Source: Aridibaculum aurantiacum (GTDB lineage: Bacteria > Bacteroidota > Bacteroidia > Chitinophagales > Chitinophagaceae). Taken from it: 64,000 bases of DNA. The translations under genes were made by a program, and so were the position numbers. The notes under the pieces are model-generated. The model saw only the letters and a list, made by a program, of their open reading frames with translations. It made no database searches and was not told the origin of the DNA. Shown here piece after piece: positions 56,634 to 64,000 of this stretch; position 1 is the stretch's first letter, and each line of letters begins with the position of its first letter. The stretch covers positions 1,054,001 through 1,118,000 of the forward strand of contig NZ_JAFEWC010000001.1 in the NCBI RefSeq assembly GCF_017355875.1, in the 5' to 3' direction.

Positions 56634-56740
56634 TGGCTTAGGAATAACTTGAAACAAATATCTTTAATGAGCTTTAGCACAATAACACATATCGGAACAA
56701 TGAATACCACTACTTCATAAAGCTAAAAAACGTTGCAAGC
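56606..56740 (+). repeat. attC site 10 (135 bp, distinct class)
   Basis: R'' GGCTTCCAAC at 56606, R' GTTGCAAGC at 56732. Arms AGCTTTATACAATAGTGG and CCACTACTTCATAAAGCT are inverted. Its body is not closely related to the other nine. It is the last complete site. Confidence 0.8.
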
Positions 56741-56773
56741 AATTTCATGACATCTTTGAAAAACATCAGCAAC

Positions 56774-56852
56774 GAATCGCTTATCAGCCATATACAGTCA
56801 GCCGAAATCTTATTAAGCATCAGGATATATTTTGTACTTTGACTCTTAAAAT
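56774..56852 (+). repeat. Fragment of a long-class attC site
   Basis: TCGCTTATCAGC and ATATATTTTGTACTTTG match the interior of sites 2 and 9 in order, but both ends are missing. It suggests a deletion at the right end of the array. Confidence 0.55.
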
Positions 56853-56949
56853 TTTTAGCCTCTCTGCTGGCTGGAAAGTCGCCAATCCACGAATTAATAA
56901 ATGCTGCTACAATGACAAACCGCTGAGCTTACAAAAACCTAGATTAAAC

Positions 56950-57432
56950 ATGCGTCCAATTGCCTTGACCTTTATTTTGACATTTGCTCTTCTAACATTA
57001 ACCCGGTGTGGTGTAAGTAAAGAGTTGCGGGAAGAACGGAAAAGCTGGAATTTTTCAGGCTGGGAGCAAGATTTTAAAGACCGTGCGCTCTGCCTTTGTG
57101 TGTTACAGGGTTTAAACAACAAAGGCATCCAGGATAGCATTGTGAAGTACGACAAATCATTTTACAACCCTTTGGCTTTAGCAGTTTTTGATTCAACAAT
57201 TAATGAGCTGCTGAAAAGCGAAGTGAGGAAAATACAATTAGACTCTATCAACTCCATTGGACGTTATCCAGCTGATCTTAGCAGTGTTCTGGAAGGCAAA
57301 AGAGTTATGAACCATTGTACCGAGCTGTATAGAAGCAAGCGGTTAGATTCTCTTGTAAAGATTGAAAAGAAAAGCTGGAAACAAATCCAGAATATCATGG
57401 ACAAAGTCCATGAAAAAACTCCCACTCACTAA
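56950..57432 (+). CDS. Lipoprotein resembling T6SS amidase immunity (Tai4) proteins
   Basis: 160 residues from the ATG at 56950; the upstream frame from 56839 is attC-like DNA. The N-terminus has a signal and lipobox (LTRC, Cys ~19). The mature part has DRALCLCVLQG, a helical middle and VMNHCTELYRSKRLDSLV, a pattern like Tai4 immunity proteins with conserved Cys. Such proteins block peptidoglycan amidases delivered by rivals. No effector gene is adjacent, so it would be an orphan. It follows the array but lacks a matching R'' at its end. Confidence 0.45.
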   Translation: MRPIALTFILTFALLTLTRCGVSKELREERKSWNFSGWEQDFKDRALCLCVLQGLNNKGIQDSIVKYDKSFYNPLALAVFDSTINELLKSEVRKIQLDSINSIGRYPADLSSVLEGKRVMNHCTELYRSKRLDSLVKIEKKSWKQIQNIMDKVHEKTPTH

Positions 57433-57659
57433 CTAGCTTCTGGCGTCCACAGTTTTCAAAAGTTGGCTGATGCTATACATTTTATGAAAGCAGTAATTCA
57501 TACCATTATTGATTTCTCTATATTTGCCGCCTCAATGAAGTTTTTAAACAACATATTGCGCCTTCCTTTCTTCAGTACGTATTACTATCCTGTAGTAGCC
57601 GGGGATAGGTATGCTTTGTACTATACTGATTAACTTTTGTATAAACATCACATCTAACT

Positions 57660-57694
57660 AAAAGCCCCGAACAAACCAGTTTGGGGCTTTTTTT
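57660..57694 (+). terminator. Intrinsic terminator upstream of tyrS
   Basis: AAAAGCCCC (57660-57668) pairs with GGGGCTTTT (57683-57691), and AAAC/GTTT extends the hairpin inside; a T run follows. It lies only ~13 bp before the tyrS start, so tyrS may be transcribed by read-through or controlled here. The rest of 57433-57659 shows nothing else. Confidence 0.8.
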
Positions 57695-57706
57695 ATTTTA
57701 TCTATC

Positions 57707-58912
57707 ATGAAAACATTGGAATTATTACAAGCAAACGTTGAACATATTCTGCCGCAAAATGGACTAGAGCAGAAGCTGAAACAATGTGAGACTGAAAATC
57801 GAAAATTGGTCATCAAACTTGGTTTTGACCCTACTGCGCCAGACCTGCATTTAGGTCATGCAGTAGTACTTAAAAAGCTAAAGCATTTCCAGGATCTGGG
57901 ACATACCATTGTGATTATTGTGGGTAGTTTCACTGCTCAGATTGGCGACCCAAGCGGTAAGAACAAAAGTAGAAAACCGTTGAGCAAGGAAGAGGTACTT
58001 GTAAACGCTGATACCTACATTAAGCAGCTTTCAAAAGTTATTGATGTAGATAAGAGCGAGGTGCTTTTCAACTCTGATTGGCTTGATGCTTTAGGTTTTA
58101 CAGAGATCGTGCAACTACTTTCAAAGGTGACAGTTGCGCAACTCCTGCATCGTAACGACTTCAACAAACGCTTTACGGAGAATACTCCTATTGCTATGCA
58201 TGAATTGATGTACCCGATACTTCAGGCCTTCGATAGTGTGCAGGTAAAAGCCGACATAGAGATGGGAGGCACTGACCAACTGTTCAATTGTACAATGGGT
58301 AGGCAGCTACAAGAAGCGCATGGTTTGGATGCACAGGTAGTAATGTGTATGCCACTGCTTAGAGGATTGGACGGTAAAGAAAAAATGAGTAAGTCCTTGA
58401 ATAATATTATAGGATTGACTGATGAACCTAACGACATGTTTGGAAAAACAATGTCAATCCCTGACGCATTGATAACAGAGTTTATTAACCTGGCTACAGA
58501 TTTTTCAGAAGATGAAAAAGTTGTTTTGAAAGAGAAACTTCATTCTGGCGAAAACCCAATGAACATCAAAAAAGCAATAGCTAAGAACATCATTTGCCAG
58601 TACCATAACCTGGAGAGTGCAGAAGCTGCTGAACAATATTTTGTGAACCAGTTTCAGAATAAAGTATTTGAAGAAAAAACTTTTGAAGCATTTCCTATTC
58701 AATCTTTAGGTAGGAGTAATAATAAATTACAACTCATTGAACTCTGTCACCAATTGAAGAAAGATGAAACTAAAACTGGTATAAGACGACTAATTGTAAG
58801 TGGTGCTGTACAGGTTAATAACGAGAAGTTGGTTGACCCTAATCAAGTAATAGAACTAACCATTGGTACGAAGATAAAGATTGGTAAGCGGTCGTTTTTT
58901 GAATTAGTATAG
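57707..58912 (+). CDS. tyrS: Tyrosine--tRNA ligase
   Basis: 401 residues, class I synthetase that joins tyrosine to tRNA-Tyr in the cytosol. HLGH at 48-51 (HIGH motif) follows FDPTAPDL; KMSKS at 226-230. The C-terminal ~65 residues form an S4 RNA-binding domain (GIRRLIVSGAVQVN). A family-typical TDQLFNCTMGRQLQ lies between. It is a single core gene right after the accessory region, which marks the right edge of the array. Confidence 0.97.
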   Translation: MKTLELLQANVEHILPQNGLEQKLKQCETENRKLVIKLGFDPTAPDLHLGHAVVLKKLKHFQDLGHTIVIIVGSFTAQIGDPSGKNKSRKPLSKEEVLVNADTYIKQLSKVIDVDKSEVLFNSDWLDALGFTEIVQLLSKVTVAQLLHRNDFNKRFTENTPIAMHELMYPILQAFDSVQVKADIEMGGTDQLFNCTMGRQLQEAHGLDAQVVMCMPLLRGLDGKEKMSKSLNNIIGLTDEPNDMFGKTMSIPDALITEFINLATDFSEDEKVVLKEKLHSGENPMNIKKAIAKNIICQYHNLESAEAAEQYFVNQFQNKVFEEKTFEAFPIQSLGRSNNKLQLIELCHQLKKDETKTGIRRLIVSGAVQVNNEKLVDPNQVIELTIGTKIKIGKRSFFELV

Positions 58913-59076
58913 TACGTGTTGCTTTTTTCTTAATGTAGAACCTGGCACTGTTACATTTACGTCTTGCTGATGTTGTTAGGATAGCTTAGCGAGGAGCAAG
59001 GGAGTGAGGCATACAAGCAGATAAACTATGTATTAAGTTCTTGCTCTTTTGCAGTGTTCTTAACCTTCTATAGAAT

Positions 59077-59117
59077 AAAAAAGCCGCTGTTAGTGAAGAA
59101 CACCAACAGCGGCTTTT
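59077..59117. terminator. Bidirectional terminator between tyrS and the serine hydrolase
   Basis: AAAAGCCGCTGTT pairs with its complement ending at 59117, and GTG/CAC extends the stem; A and T runs give terminators on both strands for the two convergent genes. Confidence 0.9.
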
Positions 59118-59128
59118 AAAAATTATAT

Positions 59129-60370
59129 TTAGTGGATACTAGCTTCAATAGCAGGGTAAAGTAAACCATGAACATGACGGTTTTCTCCCTTGTTGTTTTT
59201 AAAGTCTTTAACAGGCGAATTGATGCATACAGCAATATTCACATTATTAGGTAAACAATAAACCGCTGTTTGCTCTTCTCCATCATCAATGCTCCACATG
59301 CCCAACCTGGTATACACCTTTCCTGCAGGTGTATCGTTGGCGCTGTTGATACCTAGTTTATGATCAAGCATATATTGTGCACGGGAAGTAGCAACAATTT
59401 TCCCGTTTCTAAAAGCATGTAGTGTTTTTAAAATCTGCGCAACAGACATATACATTCCCGCTCCACCAGAAACAGTTGACCAGTTTCCCTCTCTGCCTTG
59501 TTTATCCGTCATGGATGAATATGCCTTTGCAGTTGGCCCACCTGCTTCCGGCTTAAAACCAATGGTTGGCAGTCCTGCTACAGAAAATACTTCCTTGTTC
59601 AAATACTCCTGGAAATATTTAGTGGCAACAACATCCCACATAGTATCCACAATACTGGAATCAACGTTAGGTATATTGAAATTAGCAGCCATTCGTCCAT
59701 TGATTATGGTTATAAGCACCCGCATGATACTGAAGTTGACATTGGCATAGGTGCCTGCATCTACATTAGGTCCTTTTTCAACTTGCTCTTTCATAAATGG
59801 ATAATCGCAGCGGGATTTCTCACCAGAAAATCCTGAAGTATGATTGAGTAATTGGCGGAAGCTAATGCTTGCTACACCATTTCCCCTTTTCCAGTAGGTG
59901 GGCAAATACTCGGCAATGGGATCATCCAGCGATATTTTCTTTTGATCCAATAATTTAACCAGTCCAATAGCCGTCATCATTTTGCTTACACTGGCTACAT
60001 GCATACGGGTATCAGCCGTCCAGCCTTTGCTGCCATCATTCAGAATTCTAGCCCAATTCCACTGACCAGTATAAATGGCATTGCCCCCTTTATATACCTG
60101 GAACATATAACCAACAACTTTGTCTTTTAGCAATTCATGTACAATGGGTCCAAAATAATTGGCATCGAAAGCAGGAGTAAGAAGTGGTGCAGGCTTTTTA
60201 AATTTAGCATAGATCACTTTCTTCGTCTCATTCAGATCTTCTACTTTCAGATCAGCCATAGTATTAGAACGAATGTTAGAAGCAATAGGAACCCTTAAGC
60301 TATGCGTTTGTACTTCTTGTTCAGAAATGTTCAATTTCTTGAAGACATTGACTGGTGCAGCAACTTTCAT
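59129..60370 (-). CDS. Serine hydrolase of the beta-lactamase / penicillin-binding fold
   Basis: 413 residues. SVSK (S127, K130) in VASVSKMMTA is the SxxK nucleophile motif and YAN (Y208-N210) the second motif. These are class C beta-lactamase-like hydrolases or esterases. I see no signal peptide: the first ~80 residues are hydrophilic, so it is either cytosolic or uses an unusual export route. Its substrate is unknown. Confidence 0.85.
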   Translation of the reverse strand: MKVAAPVNVFKKLNISEQEVQTHSLRVPIASNIRSNTMADLKVEDLNETKKVIYAKFKKPAPLLTPAFDANYFGPIVHELLKDKVVGYMFQVYKGGNAIYTGQWNWARILNDGSKGWTADTRMHVASVSKMMTAIGLVKLLDQKKISLDDPIAEYLPTYWKRGNGVASISFRQLLNHTSGFSGEKSRCDYPFMKEQVEKGPNVDAGTYANVNFSIMRVLITIINGRMAANFNIPNVDSSIVDTMWDVVATKYFQEYLNKEVFSVAGLPTIGFKPEAGGPTAKAYSSMTDKQGREGNWSTVSGGAGMYMSVAQILKTLHAFRNGKIVATSRAQYMLDHKLGINSANDTPAGKVYTRLGMWSIDDGEEQTAVYCLPNNVNIAVCINSPVKDFKNNKGENRHVHGLLYPAIEASIH

Positions 60371-60727
60371 GTTTTTACTTTTGAGTGTTAAAAAATAATC
60401 TTGAAAGTGTTTTTATAGGTGTAGCTGGTGGATGTAATAGTACAAACTTCTCTTGCCAAATGCAATAGGCCCTGTTGACAAGGTGGTTCAGCTAATCACG
60501 ATTTATTTTTGCGAATTTTTATAAATTGATGCTGAGCACATCCTGCTGCCTGTTAGACGGCGGTGTTACTTCGTATAGACGAATAAGGTAACTTTATTGG
60601 GTAAAAATGCTGCCAACAATAAAAATTGCTACTATGTGTAAATTTTATGAAGGCACTTGTAATGGTTTGAAGATACTTATGGACAAACTCATTAGGAAAT
60701 GGAAGTAGACGCATCAACCAAAGAAAT
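60371..60727. other. 357-bp intergenic region
   Basis: It lies upstream of the serine hydrolase gene (minus) and of the small membrane protein gene (plus), so promoters for both should be here. I see no clear box, hairpin or repeat. Confidence 0.4.
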
Positions 60728-60889
60728 ATGGAAAAAGGAAGTATCAGCGCAAGGATAGCCATGGTCCTCACTTACGGTCTTGCCAGCATAGGTATTTATT
60801 ATGTATTGAATTATCCATTCAACTGGTACGTATTTGCAGCTACTTTATTTGTTATTGTTATTTCTGCTAAGATTGGCGATAAGTGGTAA
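60728..60889 (+). CDS. 53-residue membrane protein
   Basis: The ATG at 60728 opens a 53-codon frame (MEKGSISARIAMVLTYGLAS...). It has two hydrophobic segments (~8-26 and ~31-47) and ends in KIGDKW. A basic/polar start before the first segment and a clean stop support it as a real small gene. No family recognised. Confidence 0.55.
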   Translation: MEKGSISARIAMVLTYGLASIGIYYVLNYPFNWYVFAATLFVIVISAKIGDKW

Positions 60890-60989
60890 ATTACTATTCC
60901 TTCGGGGTATCTTATGTCGATCAGCTGCGCTTGTCACGAGTTCCGTGGGAAAGGAAATAAGACTCAGTTTCTAACCATAAACACCCAGA

Positions 60990-61478
60990 ATGACTTTCAC
61001 TACGTCATCAGATAAATTTGTACGAAAAAGGACTGCAGGAGTATTCTTATGCCTTACAGTATTTCCTTTTTTCAATTTGGTTAGTAGCGACAAATGGATT
61101 TGGTATTTGGGTTTTTGCCTGTTTTTTATGTTGATATTAATGTATGCATATTTACAAAGACCAACACAGTACCAGGTTGACAACAACAAGGTTATTATTT
61201 GCCGTCCTATTGGAAGCGTTCAAATCGCTATACAGGACATAGAAAGGGTAGACAGGATTCATCATGACCTTCTTAAAGATTCTACTAAGGGTGGAGCATT
61301 TGGATATTTTGGTGTTTTCGACACCGACTTGGGAAGGATAAGATTTTATGCCACCCGCAGAGACAGGCTTGTAATGCTGACAAGGAAGGACAAAACAAGA
61401 ATCATTTTAACCCCAGACCAGGAAGATGAGTTTATTCAAAGCCTGGAGACAAAAGTGAGCCAGCAGCAAGAGGTTTAG
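60990..61478 (+). CDS. Membrane protein with a bacterial PH-like domain
   Basis: 162 residues: two membrane segments (~15-31 and ~34-55) and then a ~95-residue domain with PH-type strands (YQVDNNKVIICRP, LGRIRFYATRRDR, RIILTPDQEDEFIQSL). Such proteins sit in the inner membrane with the PH domain in the cytosol; role unknown. It resembles the tenth cassette gene in layout but not in obvious sequence. Confidence 0.75.
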   Translation: MTFTTSSDKFVRKRTAGVFLCLTVFPFFNLVSSDKWIWYLGFCLFFMLILMYAYLQRPTQYQVDNNKVIICRPIGSVQIAIQDIERVDRIHHDLLKDSTKGGAFGYFGVFDTDLGRIRFYATRRDRLVMLTRKDKTRIILTPDQEDEFIQSLETKVSQQQEV

Positions 61479-61575
61479 TAAAATAAGGGCTTGCAAAACT
61501 TTTCTTCAAAATATGCAGGTGTACTTTAAGCTAACCAAAAAAGATAACAAGCTTCAAAGAAGAAAATTCTAATTG

Positions 61576-62028
61576 ATGTCTTCTATAGATAGTTTTAGAT
61601 CAAGTACAAATTCACTCATTCATGAAACGGGAAAGATATCAGGATATATAGATGATAGATTCTGGCATCTCGTTTTATATCCCAGCAACCATGACGCTGA
61701 CATTGACTTCAATACTTATTGCTCACACTATGCTTCCATCAAGAGGTATATTTTTCAACTTCCTGATATAGGTGAATTCAAAATGCTGAAAAGTAAGTCC
61801 CACGATTTGCCTACGTTGAACCATGACGATTTCGAATATAATACCTGGGGAATACCAGTTTTTCTTCTTTATGTGCTTTTGCCAGTGGGTGTATTGGTTG
61901 GCTTCAATACTTATATAAAGCTATCTGCTTTACAAGATAAATTGAAGCTGGTTGAAGGAACATTGAACACAATTTACTTTTTCGCCAAAGCCATCAAAAA
62001 TGACACTCCAACTGAAGTGCAAGTTTGA
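61576..62028 (+). CDS. Unknown protein with one membrane segment
   Basis: 150 residues from the ATG at 61576; a TTG directly in front is less likely. Residues ~94-113 are a hydrophobic membrane segment (IPVFLLYVLLPVGVLVGF); the N-terminal ~90 residues would be on one side and a short helical tail on the other. No family recognised. A decayed attC-like element follows within a few bp, so it may once have been a cassette gene. Confidence 0.5.
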   Translation: MSSIDSFRSSTNSLIHETGKISGYIDDRFWHLVLYPSNHDADIDFNTYCSHYASIKRYIFQLPDIGEFKMLKSKSHDLPTLNHDDFEYNTWGIPVFLLYVLLPVGVLVGFNTYIKLSALQDKLKLVEGTLNTIYFFAKAIKNDTPTEVQV

Positions 62029-62030
62029 AA

Positions 62031-62152
62031 GCGCCATATGACACCATGTTTATGTAACACTGGCGGAAGCACATCAAACCAATCTCTTTATCTTTAATCT
62101 TCAGCAACAGGTGAAGAATCAGTGGTATCTAAAAATGTTCAACCTTGGCTGC
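62031..62152 (+). repeat. Degenerate solo attC site (short class)
   Basis: ACACCATGTTTATGTAACACTGGCGGAAG matches the left arm and body of sites 1, 5 and 7, as does the run ATCTTTAATC and the right end AAATGTTCAAC. The R' reads CCTTGGCTGC where CGTTGGCTGC would be expected, and no clear R'' is seen, so it is probably inactive. It lies 5.3 kb from the array. Confidence 0.65.
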
Positions 62153-62185
62153 TGTGTTTAATCCTCAATCTCAAAAGTATAACTT

Positions 62186-62911
62186 ATGGACAGGAAAGAC
62201 TTCTTAAAGGTTGGTGTGTTAACAAGTGCCGCCACTATAGTTGGAGGAAACACAGCATTTGCCCAGAACCTGGCTAGCAATAACATTGATAAGTTGGTAG
62301 ATGGTAATGGAAAGTTTGTGCAGCAACCACTGCCTTATACCGAGAATTTTCTAGAGCCGTATATGGATAGCGAGACATTGCATCTTCATTATACATATCA
62401 TCATGGTGGAGCGACAAAGGCTGCGAATACCGACCTGCAAAAGATAAAAGAGGCAATGGACTCCAACAATCTTGAAACGGTTGATTACTGGACAAAGAAG
62501 CTCTCTCATCACCTCTCTTCACACATATTGCATTCAATATTTTGGACCAATCTTACCAATAAAAAGACAGCACCTAAGGGGGAATTGCTTAAACGGATTG
62601 AGAAGGATTTTGGTAGCTATGATAAACTGAAATCCTATTTAGCTCACATTTCAAAAAGCGTGGACGGTAACGGTTGGGGCATTTTAGGCTACCAGCCTTA
62701 CACAGATAAACTAACAATCATGCAATGCGAAAACCATGAGAAGTTGACACAATGGGGAGTGATACCTTTACTAGTGATTGACGTTTGGGAGCATTCGTAT
62801 TACTTAAAGTATAAAAACAAACGCGGTGACTTTGTGGATGCATTATTCAACATCATCAATTGGGATAATGCTGCTCAACGTCTTGAGAATGCAATTAAAC
62901 TTACCAGGTAA
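62186..62911 (+). CDS. Exported Fe/Mn superoxide dismutase
   Basis: 241 residues with an N-terminal signal (MDRKDFLKVG to NTAFAQ). It converts superoxide to peroxide and oxygen outside the cytosol. Metal ligands are present: H68, H116 (LHSIFW), D199 and H203 (DVWEHSYYL). The helix HYTYHHGGAT has Ala76 where nearly all relatives carry the gateway Tyr (Tyr34 of human MnSOD), and Tyr69 in the place of a His. His184 sits where Gln (143) of MnSOD lies, as in some Fe-type enzymes such as that of M. tuberculosis. Metal and activity cannot be settled by reading. Confidence 0.9.
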   Translation: MDRKDFLKVGVLTSAATIVGGNTAFAQNLASNNIDKLVDGNGKFVQQPLPYTENFLEPYMDSETLHLHYTYHHGGATKAANTDLQKIKEAMDSNNLETVDYWTKKLSHHLSSHILHSIFWTNLTNKKTAPKGELLKRIEKDFGSYDKLKSYLAHISKSVDGNGWGILGYQPYTDKLTIMQCENHEKLTQWGVIPLLVIDVWEHSYYLKYKNKRGDFVDALFNIINWDNAAQRLENAIKLTR

Positions 62912-62936
62912 AAGCAATGCAGCTAAGACCCGCAAA

Positions 62937-63668
62937 ATGATGACTAAACTTATAACCCTCTTTCTATTCTTGAACCTGTTCCTGTATGCAGCGGGACAGA
63001 CTGCTGTAAAGAGCTACTCGCCTAAACAGATCATAGCCGTTGATGTAAGTTTGAAAGCACAAAAGGAGGTTGAAAGACAACACCAGCTTCTGGCAAAAGA
63101 GAAATTAACTGGCAAAGAGCAAAAAGAGCTTGACCTTCTTCTTGAGAAATATGGAGAGCCTGTTGAAAGTGTTTGGGACGTAATTGAAGGCGGCTGTAGT
63201 TGGTATTGTGGCGGAGGCAATTATAAAGTTGTTGCATCTTCTTCTTTGCCTGACACCCTTGGAATTAGCTATGCTGCAAATAGTGCAAATGATTTAAGTT
63301 ATAAAACAGCGTGGGTTGCTAATAAAGGTGACGCAGGCATAGGGGAATATATTGAGTATTATTTCAAGAACAATAGCCCACGCATAACGCAAATAATTAT
63401 ATCGAATGGCTACATGAAATCAGAAGCTGCATGGAAGAACAATAACAGGGTGAAAAAGTTGAAGTTATTTGTGAATGGCAAAATGCATGGCATTTTGAAT
63501 TTGCAGGACAGTAAGACAGACCAGGTTTTTGAAGTGGGCACTTTAGGACATAATAAAAACCAAACTGACCTGGCTTTACGGTTTGAAATACTTGAAGTTT
63601 ATAAAGGCGATAAATATAATGACACAGCTATAACAGAGATATATTTTGATGGTATAGATGTGCATTAA
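62937..63668 (+). CDS. Secreted discoidin-like (NADase-type glycan-binding) domain protein
   Basis: 243 residues from the ATG at 62937; the longer frame from 62826 overlaps the SOD gene. Signal peptide ends near YAAGQ. Residues ~35-75 are a charged helical linker, then a discoidin-like beta domain with KTAWVANKGDAGIGEYIEY, IISNGYMKSEAAWKNNNRVK and DTAITEIYFDGI, as in the NADase-type glycan-binding family. It has a GCSWYCGGG Cys pair. Likely binds glycans outside the cell. Confidence 0.75.
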   Translation: MMTKLITLFLFLNLFLYAAGQTAVKSYSPKQIIAVDVSLKAQKEVERQHQLLAKEKLTGKEQKELDLLLEKYGEPVESVWDVIEGGCSWYCGGGNYKVVASSSLPDTLGISYAANSANDLSYKTAWVANKGDAGIGEYIEYYFKNNSPRITQIIISNGYMKSEAAWKNNNRVKKLKLFVNGKMHGILNLQDSKTDQVFEVGTLGHNKNQTDLALRFEILEVYKGDKYNDTAITEIYFDGIDVH

Positions 63669-63772
63669 AGAAGGGCTTCTTAAAAATTCATAATTAACTT
63701 TCGCTTATGAAAACTGGTAAAATAGCAGCAGGAATAATAGAAATAAATATTTTCATCTTTTGCAAAAAAACA

Positions 63773-63812
63773 AACGCCGTGGCAGGTGCTGTAACCCGCC
63801 ACGGCGTTAAAA
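63773..63812. terminator. Bidirectional hairpin between two convergent genes
   Basis: AACGCCGTGGC (63773-63783) pairs perfectly with GCCACGGCGTT (63798-63808); A-rich and T-rich sides flank it. A 50-codon frame over it (63706-63858) is not credible as a gene. Confidence 0.8.
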
Positions 63813-63869
63813 TAAATTGCTTATTGTTTTTAGATCTTTTAGCTTGTTGTGCGTTTTAATTAACTACAA

Positions 63870-64000
63870 CTAGAAATTATATCCAATACGAAGTAGTACT
63901 GCATTAGCAGCGTCTACGGATAAATATTTAATTCCTGCATCAAAGTGTTTACCGAATCCATAACCTACACTTGCAGCATAGGTGAATTCGCCATTGTTCT
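63870..64000 (-). CDS. Outer-membrane beta-barrel protein (C-terminal end only)
   Basis: Reading the minus strand gives 43 residues of alternating strands (YAASVGYGFGKHFDAGIKYL, VLLRIGYNF) ending in Phe, the usual last residue of outer-membrane barrels. The gene continues past the right edge. The family cannot be told from so little. Confidence 0.7.
   Translation of the reverse strand, partial: NNGEFTYAASVGYGFGKHFDAGIKYLSVDAANAVLLRIGYNF

Noticed and set aside
48706-56740. A set of insertion sequences or a transposon instead of integron cassettes
   Set aside because: No transposase, no flanking target duplications; the palindromes differ in length and type and obey the R'/R'' pairing rule of single-gene cassettes.
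48766-57432. An ordinary operon of ten genes
   Set aside because: Genes are 200-300 bp apart and every gap is a palindrome of the same type, which operon spacing does not explain.
57660-57694. T-box leader for tyrS
   Set aside because: There is a simple terminator hairpin and no specifier loop or T-box sequence; T-boxes are not expected in Bacteroidota.
63706-63858. A 50-codon frame near the right end
   Set aside because: It runs across a strong terminator hairpin, and its residues show no plausible fold.

Overview
The window looks like a chromosomal segment of a Bacteroidota bacterium, probably of the Chitinophagaceae type. It encodes very large multi-domain surface proteins with type A and type B type IX secretion (T9SS) C-terminal sorting domains, SprB-type repeats, a DUF3494 ice-binding-like protein, and Bacteroidota intergenic repeats. 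Shine-Dalgarno sequences are weak, and one promoter fits the Bacteroidota TTG / TAnnTTTG pattern. No rRNA, tRNA, CRISPR array, transposase or integrase was recognised.

Layout. 1-14875: three giant secreted or adhesin-like proteins on the + strand; the first is cut by the window start, and its last ~650 residues are paralogous to the end of the third. 15084-22729: a response regulator / histidine kinase pair followed by an outer-membrane factor, a membrane-fusion lipoprotein and an RND pump of the heavy-metal efflux type, with a candidate TTAAG operator between the two parts. 22899-23906 (-): an SBF-like (YfeH-type) transporter. 24290-28573: a three-gene overlapping operon (TPR/beta-barrel outer-membrane protein, processive GT2 synthase, anchored GH26 hydrolase) that has the parts of a synthase-dependent exopolysaccharide system. 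28705-37479: a subtilase lipoprotein, a fatty-acid-hydroxylase-family protein, a GH2 beta-galactosidase-like enzyme, a tandem DUF3494 T9SS protein, a CxxC-AraC regulator and a small DUF1801-like protein. 37856-46576 (-): a 2906-residue T9SS type B protein with seventeen 53-residue repeats, flanked on both sides by the same family of ~0.2 kb intergenic repeats. 47839-48564: a gene broken by an in-frame stop.

48706-56740 is the most unusual region. It is a head-to-tail array of ten single-gene cassettes, all on the + strand, separated by ten long imperfect palindromes that have the features of integron attC sites. Each palindrome ends in an R' site (GTTRRRY-like), and each cassette's first bases are the reverse complement of the R'' bases at its own end, as cassette circularisation by an integron integrase requires. 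The cassettes encode small lipoproteins, membrane proteins, a GIY-YIG/T5orf172 protein, a uracil-DNA-glycosylase-like protein, a 4-fold beta flower protein and unknowns. No integrase is in the window. A degenerate solo site lies near 62031-62152 and a fragment near 56774-56852, so the array seems to have been decaying at its edges.

56950-64000: a Tai4-immunity-like lipoprotein, tyrS, a serine hydrolase of the beta-lactamase fold, a previously uncounted 53-residue membrane protein, a PH-domain membrane protein, an exported Fe/Mn superoxide dismutase with an altered active-site gateway, a discoidin-like (NADase-type glycan-binding) secreted protein, and the end of an outer-membrane beta-barrel gene.
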